A program made the translations under genes and the position numbers. The notes beneath the pieces are model-generated. The model had not been told where the DNA came from. It was given only the letters and a program-made list of their open reading frames with translations, and searched no databases. From Pegoplata infirma (Eukaryota; Arthropoda; Insecta; Diptera; Anthomyiidae), in contig OY992540.1 of NCBI GenBank assembly GCA_963921195.1, positions 11,111,766-11,175,765 of the forward strand: a DNA stretch of 64,000 nt, read 5' to 3'. Below, in pieces: positions 1-35,395 of the stretch (its first letter is position 1; each line of letters opens with the position of its first letter).

Positions 1-26076
<26,076 letters not shown>

Positions 26077-26266
26077 GAAATCACGATTTTGGCAATAATC
26101 CGGAACGGATTTAAACGCTTGGGGTACCAAAAGTTGCGGAATTTTCCTAGGAAGAAACTCACGTATTTTTTTTTGAAATCGGTTAAGTACTTTAAAAGTT
26201 ATGAGTGACTTTGTGGAAATAGTCTTCTTGGTTTTCAACATAACCCTAAATTAACTCATATTTTGT
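26077..26266 (+). mobile_element. HINE (DINE-1-like) core downstream of the GTCT array
   Basis: Immediately after the last GTCT units comes TTGAAATCACGATTTTGG and then AT-rich text containing AAAAGTTATGAG. The same order, (GTCY)n followed by a core with a phrase of the form TTCAAAAGTTATGAGC, is seen in the better preserved HINE at 50132-51146. I read this as the right half of a plus-strand HINE whose internal microsatellite became the giant array. It continues beyond the hAT insertion, from 28191 to about 28375. Its left half must lie outside the window. The family assignment rests on recalled DINE-1/INE-1 architecture plus internal comparison with the other copies here. Confidence 0.65.
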
Positions 26267-26599
26267 GTAGATATTAGAGTTGTCAATTATTCGACTTTCA
26301 ACTTTGTTCGAATAATTCAAATAATTGTTTTTCCTCGTTCGATCAAACGATTAAAGATCAAAATTTGTTCGATTAATCGAAGAGAATAACGAATAAAAAA
26401 ATATTTTAAAAAATATTTTTTTTAACAAAAAAATAAACAATTCATATAAAAAAGCTTAAAATAAGAAAGTTAAAATTTTTATTAACGAAAAAATGCATAC
26501 AAAACTTAAAAATAAAATAGTTAAAAGTTAAAAAAACTTAAAAATTTAATAACTGAGATCACTTTTAATTAATGGATGTCGATTTTAATACTTGTTGAG

Positions 26600-27270
26600 A
26601 AATAATTCAAATACAAATTTCACAGTGCAACACCAAAAATCGGAATGGGATGAAACCAAAAGCAAATGAAAGTTGACATATTCCATAACAAACCCCTCAA
26701 GACTTTTTTCTAGTTCAGAGCTAGATTTTGTTTTACACGCATTTGAAGTTAGTGCACTTTTATTATAATTACAATAATAAATGCTTGAAAACTGTATTAG
26801 TGGCGAATGATTAATATTGTAATTGCCTTTAAATAACAATCATACGCAACGGTGTCCAGTGATTTATATTAATAATTGCCTTTAAATAACAATCATACGC
26901 AACGGTGTACATGGTTTATTTTAATAATTTGGCTATTCAGTAAATAGGTACTGGACCGATTGCAGCAAAATTCATACCAGTCATAGCTGAAGTAATTTTG
27001 AGCTTAAGTTTGGAAACTGGACCCTACATGTCCAATAAGGGCACCACCAGGGGTCTTTAAAGTTGGACACGTTTAGTACACAAAAACTTTAAATGCTTTA
27101 AAATCACCAACTTTAAATGCGTGTAAAATAAAATCTAGCTCTGACCTAAAAAAAAGGCCTTGAGGGTTTTGTTATGGAAAACGTCAGCTTTCATTTGCTC
27201 TTGGTTTCATCCCATTCCGATTCCGAAAGTTCGATTTTGTATCACTGTGTTATTATTTGAAATATTCAGA
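26600..27270. repeat. Inverted repeat nested in the hAT element
   Basis: The segment around 26600-26750 reappears in reverse complement at about 27105-27265. The shared text includes GGAATGGGATGAAACCAA, CAAATGAAAG and CTAGATTTT. The outer parts carry CACAGTG (26621) and CACTGTG (27243), which may mark the ends of a small foldback element. Similarity continues a little outside them, so the exact boundaries are uncertain. No coding potential is seen. Short open frames over this stretch read through the inverted arms. Confidence 0.7.
26821..26926. repeat. 53-bp direct tandem duplication
   Basis: Two copies of a 53-bp segment begin at 26821 and 26874. Both start AATTGCCTTTAAATAAC and contain CATACGCAACGGTGT. 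They lie in the loop region of the surrounding inverted repeat. The second copy diverges after GGTGT. Confidence 0.85.
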
Positions 27271-27315
27271 CAAAATATATCATAAATGATTTTAATTTTT
27301 GTCAAATAAGACAAT

Positions 27316-28044
27316 TTAAGTTGTTCTTAAGAAATAATCTTTTAAAAATAAAAGTTGTCTTAATTTTTTTGCTTTCAAACAATTTTTGTTTTTAGTTTTT
27401 ATTAAATTAGATTTTGAAAACACTCTTTCGCTAATTGTTGAAGTAGGTGATATAGTAAGAAGAGCATAAAAAAGTTTATCTATTTTTTCTGTTCTTTTTT
27501 TCAGATTTTTCCAAATATACCATATTGTCTGATATATCGCTAACGTCCTTTTTATTTTCTGAATTTTTATTACTTTGAATTGAATTATTTAACTCGCATA
27601 AAAGATTATTATTTTCATTAGTAATAACTTCCTCTATTTCAATACTTTTATCTGAATTATTGTGATTACTTTCAACATAAAATAATCTGGAGTATAATTT
27701 ATTTTTTGCATATTCTTTTTTTCGCTTTTTGGAGAATATTTTAAGAAACTTTCATTGCTCGGAAAATTTTCTGAATTTAGAAAAAATATTAACGTATTTA
27801 ACACTTTTATACGTCTCTCATTAATTCTTATTTTAATACGTTTTAGTAAGTCTGATGCAAAAGAATTATTATTTTTTTCTAAATTATTTATTAAAGACTT
27901 GATAACTCCCCCTAATTCTATAATGGATGTGCTATCCAGGGCTATGGCTACAATATATTTTAACTTTCCTACATTTTGTATAAAATCTTTCAAAATTAAT
28001 GAGAATAAATCAAATTCTAAGCATTTATTTAATTTTTTAATTAA
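27316..28044 (-). pseudogene. hAT-family transposase, C-terminal remnant
   Basis: On the minus strand an open stretch (27634-27993) reads IALDSTSIIELGGVIKSL and continues through DLLKRIKIRINERR. Downstream, in another frame, comes the typical hAT C-terminal dimerisation motif, ALLTISPTSTISERVFSK, ending at a stop at 27316. Two single-base frame changes separate these pieces. One is at the A-run (plus-strand T-run) near 27717-27723, the other at the A-run near 27497-27503. About 240 codons remain, against roughly 550-700 in full hAT transposases, and the N-terminal BED finger and most of the catalytic core are absent. The protein would have cut and pasted its element through the 11-bp ends. 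This copy cannot be active. Confidence 0.85.
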
Positions 28045-28375
28045 AAAAAATTGTTCGATTAATCGACATTAATTAATCGATTTATTCGTTATTCGAAAAT
28101 CGTCATTTTTGAATTATTCGAACAAGAGTTGGGTTTTGTTTGATCGATTAATCGAATTATTCTTAATCGACTGACAACTCTAGTAGATATGTACATAAGA
28201 AAGAATACGGAAATGAAAAAAAAAAACGGAGAAAAAGAAAAAAATCTTTACAAAAAAACTATAAAATATATAAAACAAAATCTAAATTTAATAAAAAAAA
28301 AGTTCGTTAAGTAATAATAAAAAAATTAATACATAGCATGTGTGTGTGTCCATTTTTTGCTTCGTCATATTAACG

Positions 28376-28555
28376 GGGTTGCCAGACTTTTTTTGGCTTT
28401 GTCGCCAAATCGGATGTAAAATATCGCCAAAATTCAATTTTGTTCAGATTTCTTAAAAAAAAAAATATTTTCATTTAAAAAAATAAATTTTGTTAAATAA
28501 TAAAAGACAGAAATAAACTTTATGGCAAAAATCGCCCAAATCCGGAAAATTTAAA
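28376..28555. other. Possible hAT-type MITE fragment (GGGTTGCCAGAC-like end)
   Basis: The text GGGGTTGCCAGACTTTTTTT followed by reiterated 'TCGCCAAA' motifs resembles the CAGNGTTGCCA termini of the two better defined hAT MITEs at 42555 and 53080. I could not find a matching opposite end or a target duplication, so this is at best a truncated or decayed copy. Confidence 0.35.
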
Positions 28556-28614
28556 TATATAAAAGAGTAATGTAACTGACTGACATACACATTCATCATC
28601 GCCCAGCCCAAACC

Positions 28615-29335
28615 GCTGAAGTTAGAGACTTGAAATTTGGACTGTAGGTTGACCTCCCGGAATAAAGATCCACTAAGGCTTGATTTTTGCCAATGTTGAT
28701 TCTAAGGGGGTAAAAAGGGTAAAAAACTGTACTTTTGGTACTTTTTAAATCTCCTGATATAATGATCATAGAGACTTGAAATTTGGACTGTATGTTACCC
28801 TCCCGCAATATGGATCCACTATGGCTGAAGTTTTGCCAATGTTGATTCTAAGGGGGTAAAAAGGGTAAAAAACTGTACTTTTGGTACTTTTTAAATTTCC
28901 TGATATAATGATCATAGAGACTTGAAATTTGGACTGTATATTCACCTCCCGGAATATAGATCCATTAAGTACTTGATTTTTGCCAGTGTTGATTCTAAGG
29001 GGGTAAAAAGGGAAAAATCTGTTCTTTTGGTACCTATTATATTTCCTTAAAAAAATGTCACATAGAATTGAAGTTTTGACTGTATGTTCACCTCCCGGAA
29101 TATAGATCCCCTAAGGCTGGGTTTTCGCCAATGATGTTCCTAATAGGGTAAAAAGGGTAAAAATATGTACTTTTGTTACATTTTATATTTCCTTAAATAA
29201 TGGTACTAGAAAATGCAAATTTGCAGTGTCGGTTCACCTTCCGGAAAAAGGATTCACTAAGGCTCGGGTTTTGCCAATGCTGATTATACGGGGGTAAAAT
29301 GGGTAAAAAAGTTCTTTTGGTACTATTTTTCTGTA
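28615..29335 (+). repeat. 146-bp tandem repeats, about five copies
   Basis: Copies start at about 28627, 28773, 28919, 29065 and 29210, each opening with a version of GACTTGAAATTTGGACTGTA. Each contains CCTCCCGGAATA.AGATCCA, GCCAATGTTGATTCTAAGG, GGGTAAAAAGGGTAAAAA and CTTTTGGTAC. The first three copies are most alike and the last two are more diverged, including changes in the start motif. The array lies inside the HINE-like element. Confidence 0.9.
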
Positions 29336-29346
29336 CCGTTTTCAAA

Positions 29347-29817
29347 AAGTACCTTTTATAAAAAGTACCTTTTATAAAAAGTACCTTTTATAAAAAGTAC
29401 CTTTTATAAAAAGTACCTTTTATAAAAAGTACCTTTTATAAAAAGTACCTTTTATAAAAAGTACCTTTTATAAAAAGTACCTTTTATAAAAAGTACCTTT
29501 TATAAAAAGTACCTTTTATAAAAGTACCTTTTATAAAAAGTACCTTTTATAAAAAGTTCCTTTTATAAAAAGTACCTTTTATAAAAAGTACCTTTTATAA
29601 AAAGTACCTTTTATAAAAAGTACCTTTTATAAAAAGTACCTTTTATAAAAAGTACCTTTTATAAAAAGTACCTTTTATAAAAAGTACCTTTTATAAAAAG
29701 TACCTTTTATAAAAAGTACCTTTTATAAAAAGTACCTTTTATAAAAAGTACCTTTTATAAAAAGTACCTTTTATAAAAAGTACCTTTCATTAAAAGTACC
29801 TTTCATTAAAAGTACTG
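29347..29817 (+). repeat. 16-bp minisatellite, about 29 copies
   Basis: The unit is GTACCTTTTATAAAAA, repeated almost perfectly. There is a one-base deletion near 29520, one C to T substitution near 29557 (AGTTCC), and a terminal variant in which TTCATTAAAAGTACC replaces the standard unit. Each unit carries the partial dyad CTTTTATAAAAAG. The array probably grew from the GGTAC...AAAAAGTACC text that ends the last 146-bp repeat. Confidence 0.95.
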
Positions 29818-29897
29818 AAAGTACACTTTTTGGTACTTTTATTTCCTGAGGTATAAATAAAACAAACTTTTTTGTTTTTTAAATCATTACATTGGTG

Positions 29898-29950
29898 GAG
29901 GGTATTTAAAGATTCGGCACAGCCGAATATAGCTTTCTTACTTGTTTTTT
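29898..29950 (+). other. HINE 3' terminal hairpin
   Basis: Seven-base arms ATTCGGC and GCCGAAT are separated by ACA, preceded by GGAGGGTATTTAAAG and followed by CTTTCTTACTTGTTTT. Helitron-related elements end shortly after such a stem-loop. The same arrangement occurs at 51108-51146 and 54599-54635, so this marks the right end of the element. Confidence 0.75.
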
Positions 29951-30117
29951 TTCTTGTTTTTAATACATAAATATTTTTTTTTTAATATTCGGCTTCGGTT
30001 TGGCCGAATAGTGAAAATTTGGCTGAATATTCGGCTTCGGCCAAAAAAGGTGTATTCGGTCGGACACTACCAATTAGTTTAAAATTTGTTTCTATATGGT
30101 GAATTCCATGTCAAATC
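29951..30117. repeat. Short reiterated ATTCGGC-type sequence
   Basis: T-rich text followed by five occurrences of ATTCGG or GGCCGAAT variants between 29988 and 30060 (TATTCGGCTTCGG, GGCCGAATAG, TATTCGGCTTCGGCC). It looks like one end of a motif-reiterating MITE. I cannot find its partner end. Confidence 0.4.
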
Positions 30118-30877
30118 GGACACTTTGTTTTTTTTTTAGATTTTCCTAATTTGGTAACAGTTTTTAGTACCCTTAACGGTACAATGAATGGACTATTTTA
30201 AGTCTGAGCGCCATGGACTTGCCTAAAAATTTACCTATTTTTAGGCTTGTACAACCCACCCTCAACTCAACTCTTCGAAAACTCCTTCGAGGTAAATTTT
30301 CAGATTTTTTTGATGACCCGTTCAAAAGATATCGAATTTTTAAAAATTGGTAGTTTGTTCCTTTACTCAAACATCTTTTACTCTTAACTTCTTCAATAAT
30401 GGTCCAAATTTCAATTTTTTTTTCAAAATTTTTGTTTTTTTACGTACGAATCCCAAAAAATTCTTAAAAGCGCTATAGTATTCGATTTTTAAGTTTTAAA
30501 ATAAAATAAAACATCTATGGATTTAACAATTTTCTTGCCCAGGAGGATCGTGGGATAACGATTATTACTATTTTTTAAAATTTTTTTTAAAAAATTGCAT
30601 TGTAATTTTCCAATCTTAAAATCATTTCTACTGCTCCAGTGGTGCGTCATAGAGGGGTCGACCTCCATTAATTTTTACGCCTTAACATTTCTTTGAAACA
30701 AACTAATACCCTATCTCCAATTTCTAAGGGGGCTCCCACACAATACGACATTTTTTAAAATTGGCTCCAACTGCCCTAATAGTGCCCTTAGAGCAACAAA
30801 ATGTATGACCGACCCACAATATTTTTTTAGTCCAAACATTTTCTCTGAACACACCTACCCTCTATCTCTAATTGTTA
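30118..30877. repeat. Dispersed repeat; related copy inverted at 35155-35395
   Basis: The part from about 30652 (CATTAATTTTTACGCC) to the gap matches the reverse complement of about 35155-35390. Shared phrases include AACTAATACCCTATCTCC, TCCCACACAA, GTGCCCTTAGAGCAA and ACATTTTCTCTGAACACA. A shorter third copy lies at 34678-34722. The part before 30650 has no recognisable partner in the window. No gene is seen. The family is unidentified. Confidence 0.7.
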
Positions 30878-31077
30878 NNNNNNNNNNNNNNNNNNNNNNN
30901 NNNNNNNNNNNNNNNNNNNNNNNNNNNNNNNNNNNNNNNNNNNNNNNNNNNNNNNNNNNNNNNNNNNNNNNNNNNNNNNNNNNNNNNNNNNNNNNNNNNN
31001 NNNNNNNNNNNNNNNNNNNNNNNNNNNNNNNNNNNNNNNNNNNNNNNNNNNNNNNNNNNNNNNNNNNNNNNNNNNNN
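30878..31077. other. Assembly gap, 200 N
   Basis: Exactly 200 undetermined bases. A round fixed length usually means a scaffolding placeholder of unknown true size. The gap falls between a dispersed repeat and a HINE core, so the apparent junction there is not evidence of a real join. Open frames running through the Ns are meaningless. Confidence 0.99.
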
Positions 31078-31395
31078 GGTTTGTTTAGTTCTTAAGAGGG
31101 GAACTTTTTCCCCCCTGATCCGATTTTGCCCATGTTCGAACTTAACCAGCCCAATGCCAAAAGACATATTCGTGCCAAATTTCAGGAGTCTAGCTCTTTT
31201 ACTTTGGACTGTATCGTGTCTTCCACAGACGGACGGACGGACGGACGGACAGACGGACATCGCTAGAATGTCTTAGAATGGATCACTGATCAATAATATA
31301 TATACTTTATGGGGTCCTAGACGGATATTTCGATGCGTTACACACGGAATGACAAAGTGAGTATACCCCCATACTGTGGTTGGAGGGTATAAAAA
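31078..31395 (-). mobile_element. HINE 5' block, reverse orientation
   Basis: Read on the minus strand from 31395 it begins TTTTATACCCTCCAACC. It passes through TTTGTCATTCCGTGTGTAAC, AAATATCCGTCTAGGACCC, CATAAAGTATATATA and GATCAGTGATC. The (GTCY)n microsatellite follows at about 31227-31259 (seen as GGACGGACGGACGG on the plus strand), then a core with GAAATTTGGCACGAATATG. Order and wording match the copies at 34165-34500 and 50132. The far end is lost at the assembly gap. Confidence 0.85.
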
Positions 31396-32030
31396 TCTCA
31401 AAGTTTAACTGAAAGTTTGTCTCAATCTCTTACACCCTCTTCAAGCAAGTTTGTTTCACTATTGTGGTAGGATTTTTAAAGAAATGGTTAGAAACTATGC
31501 CAAGAAAATACACTTTGTGTTTTGGTATGACGTCCTTCGTTTTTAGTGGGCGTGGTTTTTAGCTTCCATTGGGCAGATATATAATTTTAGGAAATTCATA
31601 TCATATCTAAAAAACTACGCTTCAGATTTGTATGAAATTCACAAAATTGAAAAGCTTATCGATGCATCTATAAAACAATAAAAATTAATTAAGTCTGTAT
31701 TGGGGCTGAGTATAAACGGGAATATACTGATATGCCTTCTTTTATGAAATATCGGCGTTATTAACAAAATTTTAATTTTGTTAAAAATGGTGTGATTTTA
31801 TATTTCTTCTTATAGTTTCTTCCAATCGTTGTCATTGTGAATTCAGTGATCCATTAAGGCCACTATATACAGAGAATAGAAACCATTTTTACAAGCTTTC
31901 GATTGTTGTTTATTTGGTTTAGATCGGATCAGTAATTTCGCTGATATCCTATGTAATTTCAGGGTGGTGGATAAGGCTGATTTTGCTTTGCGTACTTTAA
32001 AAAAAAATAAAAAAAAATCTTTAAAGTGCT
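31396..32030. other. Unassigned AT-rich sequence
   Basis: No repeat partner, open frame of note or RNA gene was recognised in these 635 bases. There is a small A-rich stretch at the right side just before the palindromic MITE. Confidence 0.5.
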
Positions 32031-32415
32031 CTACACCATTTACAGATGTAATTCGTAAAAGATCAATTGTAATTCGAAGATTCTACTTGTAATTCGAAGA
32101 TTCCATTTGTAATTCGAAGATTATACATGTAATTCGAAGATTGTATTTGTAATTTGAAGATTCCATTTGTAAGTCGAAGATTCCAATTGTAATTCGAAAA
32201 ATATCAACTGAATTTCCATTGAAATTTTACGAATTACAATTGAAATCTTCGAATTACAAATGGAATCTTCGAATTACAAATAGAATCTTCGAATTACAAA
32301 TAGTATCTTCGAATTAGGAGTAGAATTTTCGAATAACAAATGGAATCTTCGAATTACAAATGGAATCTTCGAATTACAATTGATCTTTTACGAATTACAT
32401 ATGTAAATGGTGTAG
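32031..32415. mobile_element. Palindromic MITE built from 20-bp repeats
   Basis: The 385-bp segment is a long palindrome. It opens CTACACCATTTACAGATG and closes with the complement, CATATGTAAATGGTGTAG. Each arm is about seven or eight copies of a roughly 20-bp motif containing GTAATTCGAAGATT (left) or AATCTTCGAATTAC (right), around a short centre at about 32205-32215. If the termini are CACCATTTAC, the flanks are TA on both sides, as in Tc1/mariner-type insertion. That choice is not forced by the sequence because the palindrome includes the flanks. No coding capacity. Confidence 0.9.
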
Positions 32416-32730
32416 TATGCGATTTTTAAATATTAAAATTTAAATCTCTTTTTTGAAAATGTATGTACTCTTTGATTTTTTTAAATTTTTTTGTGTAAAA
32501 CATCTATCGATTCTACAAATTTTTTGCTCAGTACCCCCATTATTTGTACTCTGCTACTTTTTTGAAAAATACCTACTCCCTATCTCTCTAAAAATAAATG
32601 GGGGTCAGTCTAACTAATGACCCCTCTCGGACGCACAATTGGACCGGTGGAAGCTGATTAAATAAAACAAATTTACAAAAAATAAAAAAAATTGTACCGC
32701 CTTATAGCGACGTATCCAGGAATTTATAAA
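32416..32730. repeat. Diverged dispersed repeat, related to 30652-30877
   Basis: Phrases such as ACTCCCTATCTCT, AATGGGGGTCAG and GACCCCTCTCGGA recall the family at 30652 and 35330-35390 (ACCCTATCTCC, AATGGGGGTCAG). The similarity is patchy. The right part carries GCGACGTATCCAGGAATTT before a G-run, mirrored at 35129-35155 (GAATACGTCCATGCCGCC). Confidence 0.45.
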
Positions 32731-32820
32731 GGGGGGGGGGGGGGGGGGGGGGCCCAACTCGAAATATTTTTTAAACATAATGAAATATTATTATTTTTTA
32801 GGACAACCCCCCCCCCCCCC
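32731..32820. repeat. G22 and C14 homopolymer runs
   Basis: A 22-base G run (32731-32752) and a 14-base C run (32807-32820) stand 54 bases apart, separated by AT-rich text. The pair could fold back on itself. Similar G and C runs occur at 35109-35142. Run lengths in such homopolymers are error-prone in assemblies. Confidence 0.85.
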
Positions 32821-32904
32821 GTTCTTCAAAAAAATTTCGAGAAAGAAAAGAAGAAAGAAGTTTTCTACGCCAACAACATTAAAAAACCTTTGAATTTTCT
32901 TATA

Positions 32905-33265
32905 AAAAATGCCTGAGAATTTCTGAATTTTTCTAGAGAAAGAATGTGTCACACTGAAATTTTTTAAACACCAAAATTTAAAACATCTCAGAATCTGAAA
33001 ACTTTTTGTAAAAAAAAATTCTTAGAATTTCAAAATTTTTCTATAGTAAAAATTCCTTATAATCTGAGTATTTTTTTATAAAAAAAATGTATCAGAGTCT
33101 GAGAACTTTGCTTTAAAAAATATTCTGAGAACATTCTATACCAAATACTTATGTCTCAAAATTATTGAAATTTTCTATTGCAAAAATGTCTTTAAATCTG
33201 TAAATTTTTTTATTAAAAATGTATGATTAACTCTTAGATTCTGAGGTATTTTTTTTTTGAAAACC
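32905..33265. repeat. Decayed copy of the 35-bp satellite
   Basis: Degenerate units such as ATCTCAGAATCTGAAAAC, TTTTTCTATAGTAAAAA, TCAGAGTCTGAGAAC and GTCTCAAAATTATTG recur at irregular intervals of about 35-45 bases. They match the two palindromic halves of the satellite at 57190-59525 and 60600-63790. This is an old or edge fragment of the same family, about 24 kb away from the main arrays. Confidence 0.65.
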
Positions 33266-34164
33266 GGTTCCTGGAAACAAAGGGTTTTTAAATATGTATT
33301 TGTGATAAATTTCAAAATTAAATTATATGAACCAGGATTTTGCGCTCCTGATTCCAAATTATCTTAACAAATATTTTAATCGTTTAACATTTTTCCGAAA
33401 TTGTTTCCGTTTGAAAATTCAAACCCGCTTATTTAGACGTGGTTCTACTATTGCGTATTCGTAAGTTACCTCGTTAATTTTTCGAGATATTCACTCTCAT
33501 GTAAGAGATATTATAAAGGACCTTATTCTAAGTCAGCCATCCAAATTTTTGTAGAACATTTGGTTATAGAGATATTTGGACTTGAAAATTAATTAATTCT
33601 GTAGCGCTTTTTACGGCTCTAATGTTACATATAAATTACATAAAAATAGGTCAAATCAAGTCCAGATTTTTTTTTTATAATTTTTTTCGGAAATTACATA
33701 CAATTAGTAAATATAAATAAAGTAAATATAAAAAAAATGTCTGGACCTGATTTCACCCATTTTTTTTAGCTAAATTGAGTTAATCCTAATCTTAATCCGT
33801 TCTGAAAGTATTTTAATAAAGAAAAAGTGACTTAATATAGAAGAGTGACTTAATATAAAACAAAAATTTTGACAGGGGCGTTGTATTAAGGGGGCAAGGT
33901 AGGGGAAGGGGTCGGTGTGCTGGGGTGACTCCTTGGCCCTCACGGTATATGTTTACAAGTCCATTTTTGTCTGCTTTGTGCACTTAAGTATTATAGTTTT
34001 ATAATTATTTAAATTATTTTTTTATACACGCCCTTAAAAGAGGGGCGGGGCAAAAAAAAGCGACATTTTTTATTCCCCTGGGTTCTAGCGCAGGACTATA
34101 AACTTCTACGAACATAAAAATGTCTCATTTGGTTCACAAAAATACAAAAAAACGTCAAAAAATT
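33266..34164. other. Unassigned AT-rich sequence
   Basis: Nothing recognisable in these 899 bases: no long open frame, no clear inverted ends. The stretch 33880-33960 is locally G-rich (GGGGGCAAGGTAGGGGAAGG). Confidence 0.45.
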
Positions 34165-34500
34165 AGCATTTTTAAGAGGTTGGATTAGTTCTTCAAAGGG
34201 AACTTTTTTCCCCCTGGACCGATTTGGCCCATTTCCGAACTTAACCTGCCTAGGACCATAAGACATATTGAGGGGGCTAGTTTGAGGGGACTAGTTTTTT
34301 TTTTTTGGACTGCATCGTGTTAACTATAGACGGAAGGACGGACAGACAGACGGACGGACGGACATTGCTAGAATGTCTTAGAATCGATCACTGATCAATA
34401 ATATATATACTTTATGGGGTCCCCGACCGATATTTCGATGCATTACACACGGAATGACAAAGTGAGTATACCCCCATACTGTAGTTGGAGGGTATAAAAA
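34165..34500 (-). mobile_element. HINE 5' block, reverse orientation (second copy)
   Basis: On the minus strand it starts at 34500 with TTTTTATACCCTCCAACT. It then runs in the same order as the copy at 31078-31395: GTCATTCCGTGTGTAATGC, CCATAAAGTATATATA, GATCAGTGATCGATTC, a (GTCY)n tract at about 34331-34363, and a core with GGGCCAAATCGGTCC. It is close in sequence to the 31-kb copy but has its own indels, so the two are separate insertions or an old duplication. Confidence 0.85.
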
Positions 34501-34611
34501 GTGACTTAGGACCATAGAGTTTGAAATTTTTAATAGAAAACTGTTTTCATGATCCTGGTGCTTAATTTTCATTAAACAAAACCTATATAATGTGTTTCCG
34601 ATACATATTTT

Positions 34612-34677
34612 ACCAGACATGGGCGTTAATGATTACGTTGTGTAATTGATTACAGTTTCAATTACAATTACATGAAA
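34612..34677 (+). mobile_element. Truncated left arm of the CAGACATGGGCG MITE
   Basis: CCAGACATGGGCGTTAATG and the following GTAATTGATTACAG text repeat the first 65 bases of the complete element at 34724-34920. It is cut off at the dispersed repeat that begins near 34678. Confidence 0.75.
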
Positions 34678-34723
34678 GGTCGGTCATACATTTGGCTCCC
34701 CTAGGGGCACTTTAGGGTAAGTT

Positions 34724-34920
34724 ACAGACATGGGCGTTAATGATTACATTATGTAATTGATTACAGTTTCAATTACAATTAGATGTAATTAGTAATTGAA
34801 AATTTTCAATTTTACTTGTAATTGTAATTGTAATTGAAAAAACTCAATTACTAATTACATGTAATTGTAATTGAAACTGTAATCAATTACACAATTGTAA
34901 TCATAAACGCCCATGTCTGT
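34724..34920. mobile_element. Palindromic MITE with reiterated TAATTGATTAC-like motif
   Basis: A 197-bp palindrome opening ACAGACATGGGCGTTAATG and closing AACGCCCATGTCTGT. The interior consists of repeated GTAATTG / CAATTAC words. With termini CAGACATGGGCG the flanking bases are TA on each side (34723-34724 region and 34919-34920), consistent with TA target duplication. No coding sequence. Confidence 0.85.
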
Positions 34921-35089
34921 ATTTTACAGACATTTCGATATAAACGACTTTTCAAAAACGAAAATTTACACAACATCAAGAGTTTTTATAAAAAAATATT
35001 TTGAAATTTTCTTCAAAAACCAAAATATTTACAATGCAAAAAAACTTATGTTTGTTTCTTGTATCATGTGTTGTAGTGTTTACACTTTT
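34921..35089. other. Unassigned spacer
   Basis: A-rich spacer of 169 bases without recognisable features. Confidence 0.4.
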
Positions 35090-35395
35090 TAAAATTTTTC
35101 AATCCAAAAGGGGGGGCCCGGGCCCCCAGGGCCCCCCCCCCCTGAATACGTCCATGCCGCCTTAATAGTTACAGATAGAGGGTAGTTGTGTTCAGAGAAA
35201 ATGTTTGGACAAAAAAAATATTGTGCGTCAGTCATACATTTGATTGCTCTAAGGGCACTCTTAGGGCATTTAGAACTATTGGAGCAAATTTTAAAAAATT
35301 TCATTTTGTGTGGGAGTCCTCTTATAAATTGGAGATAGGGTATTAGTTTGCTCCGAAGAAATGTTTAGACGTAAAAATTAATGGGGGTCAGAAGG
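35090..35395. repeat. Dispersed repeat, inverted copy of 30652-30877
   Basis: G- and C-runs at 35109-35142 are followed by GAATACGTCCATGCCGCC. The reverse complement of the 30.7-kb repeat then follows (AGATAGAGGGTAGTTGTG, GGGAGTCCTC, GGAGATAGGGTATTAG). It joins the next element at about 35395. Confidence 0.7.

Larger units (their letters stand above)
26267..28190 (-). mobile_element. hAT transposon, internally deleted, with 8-bp target duplication
   Basis: The element proper spans 26275-28182 (1,908 bp). Its ends are perfect inverted repeats of 11 bp, TAGAGTTGTCA and TGACAACTCTA. It is flanked by identical 8-bp copies of GTAGATAT (26267-26274 and 28183-28190), the hallmark of hAT transposition. 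Subterminal DNA on both sides repeats short motifs such as ATTCGAA and GATTAATCGA. The interior holds the C-terminal part of a decayed hAT transposase on the minus strand, so N-terminal coding sequence has been deleted. A palindromic insert occupies about 26600-27270. The element sits inside a HINE, so it is younger than that element. Confidence 0.9.
28556..29965 (+). mobile_element. HINE-like element with internal tandem repeats
   Basis: The segment starts near GTAACTGACTGACATACAC, contains five tandem copies of a 146-bp unit, then a 16-bp minisatellite. It ends with GGTGGAGGGTATTTAAAGA and the ATTCGGC-ACA-GCCGAAT hairpin, followed by CTTACTTGTTTT. That terminal hairpin and the GGAGGGTAT motif are shared with the HINE ends at 51090-51146 and 54590-54635. 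Central tandem repeats are also known from DINE-1-type elements. The left boundary is approximate. Confidence 0.65.

Noticed and set aside
27755..28072. 105-codon plus-strand open frame
   Set aside because: Antisense shadow of the hAT transposase remnant on the minus strand.
30805..31276. Open frames across the N gap
   Set aside because: They consist mostly of unknown residues and end in HINE sequence.
34378..34620. 80-codon minus-strand open frame
   Set aside because: Runs through the HINE 5' block, which is non-coding in this family.
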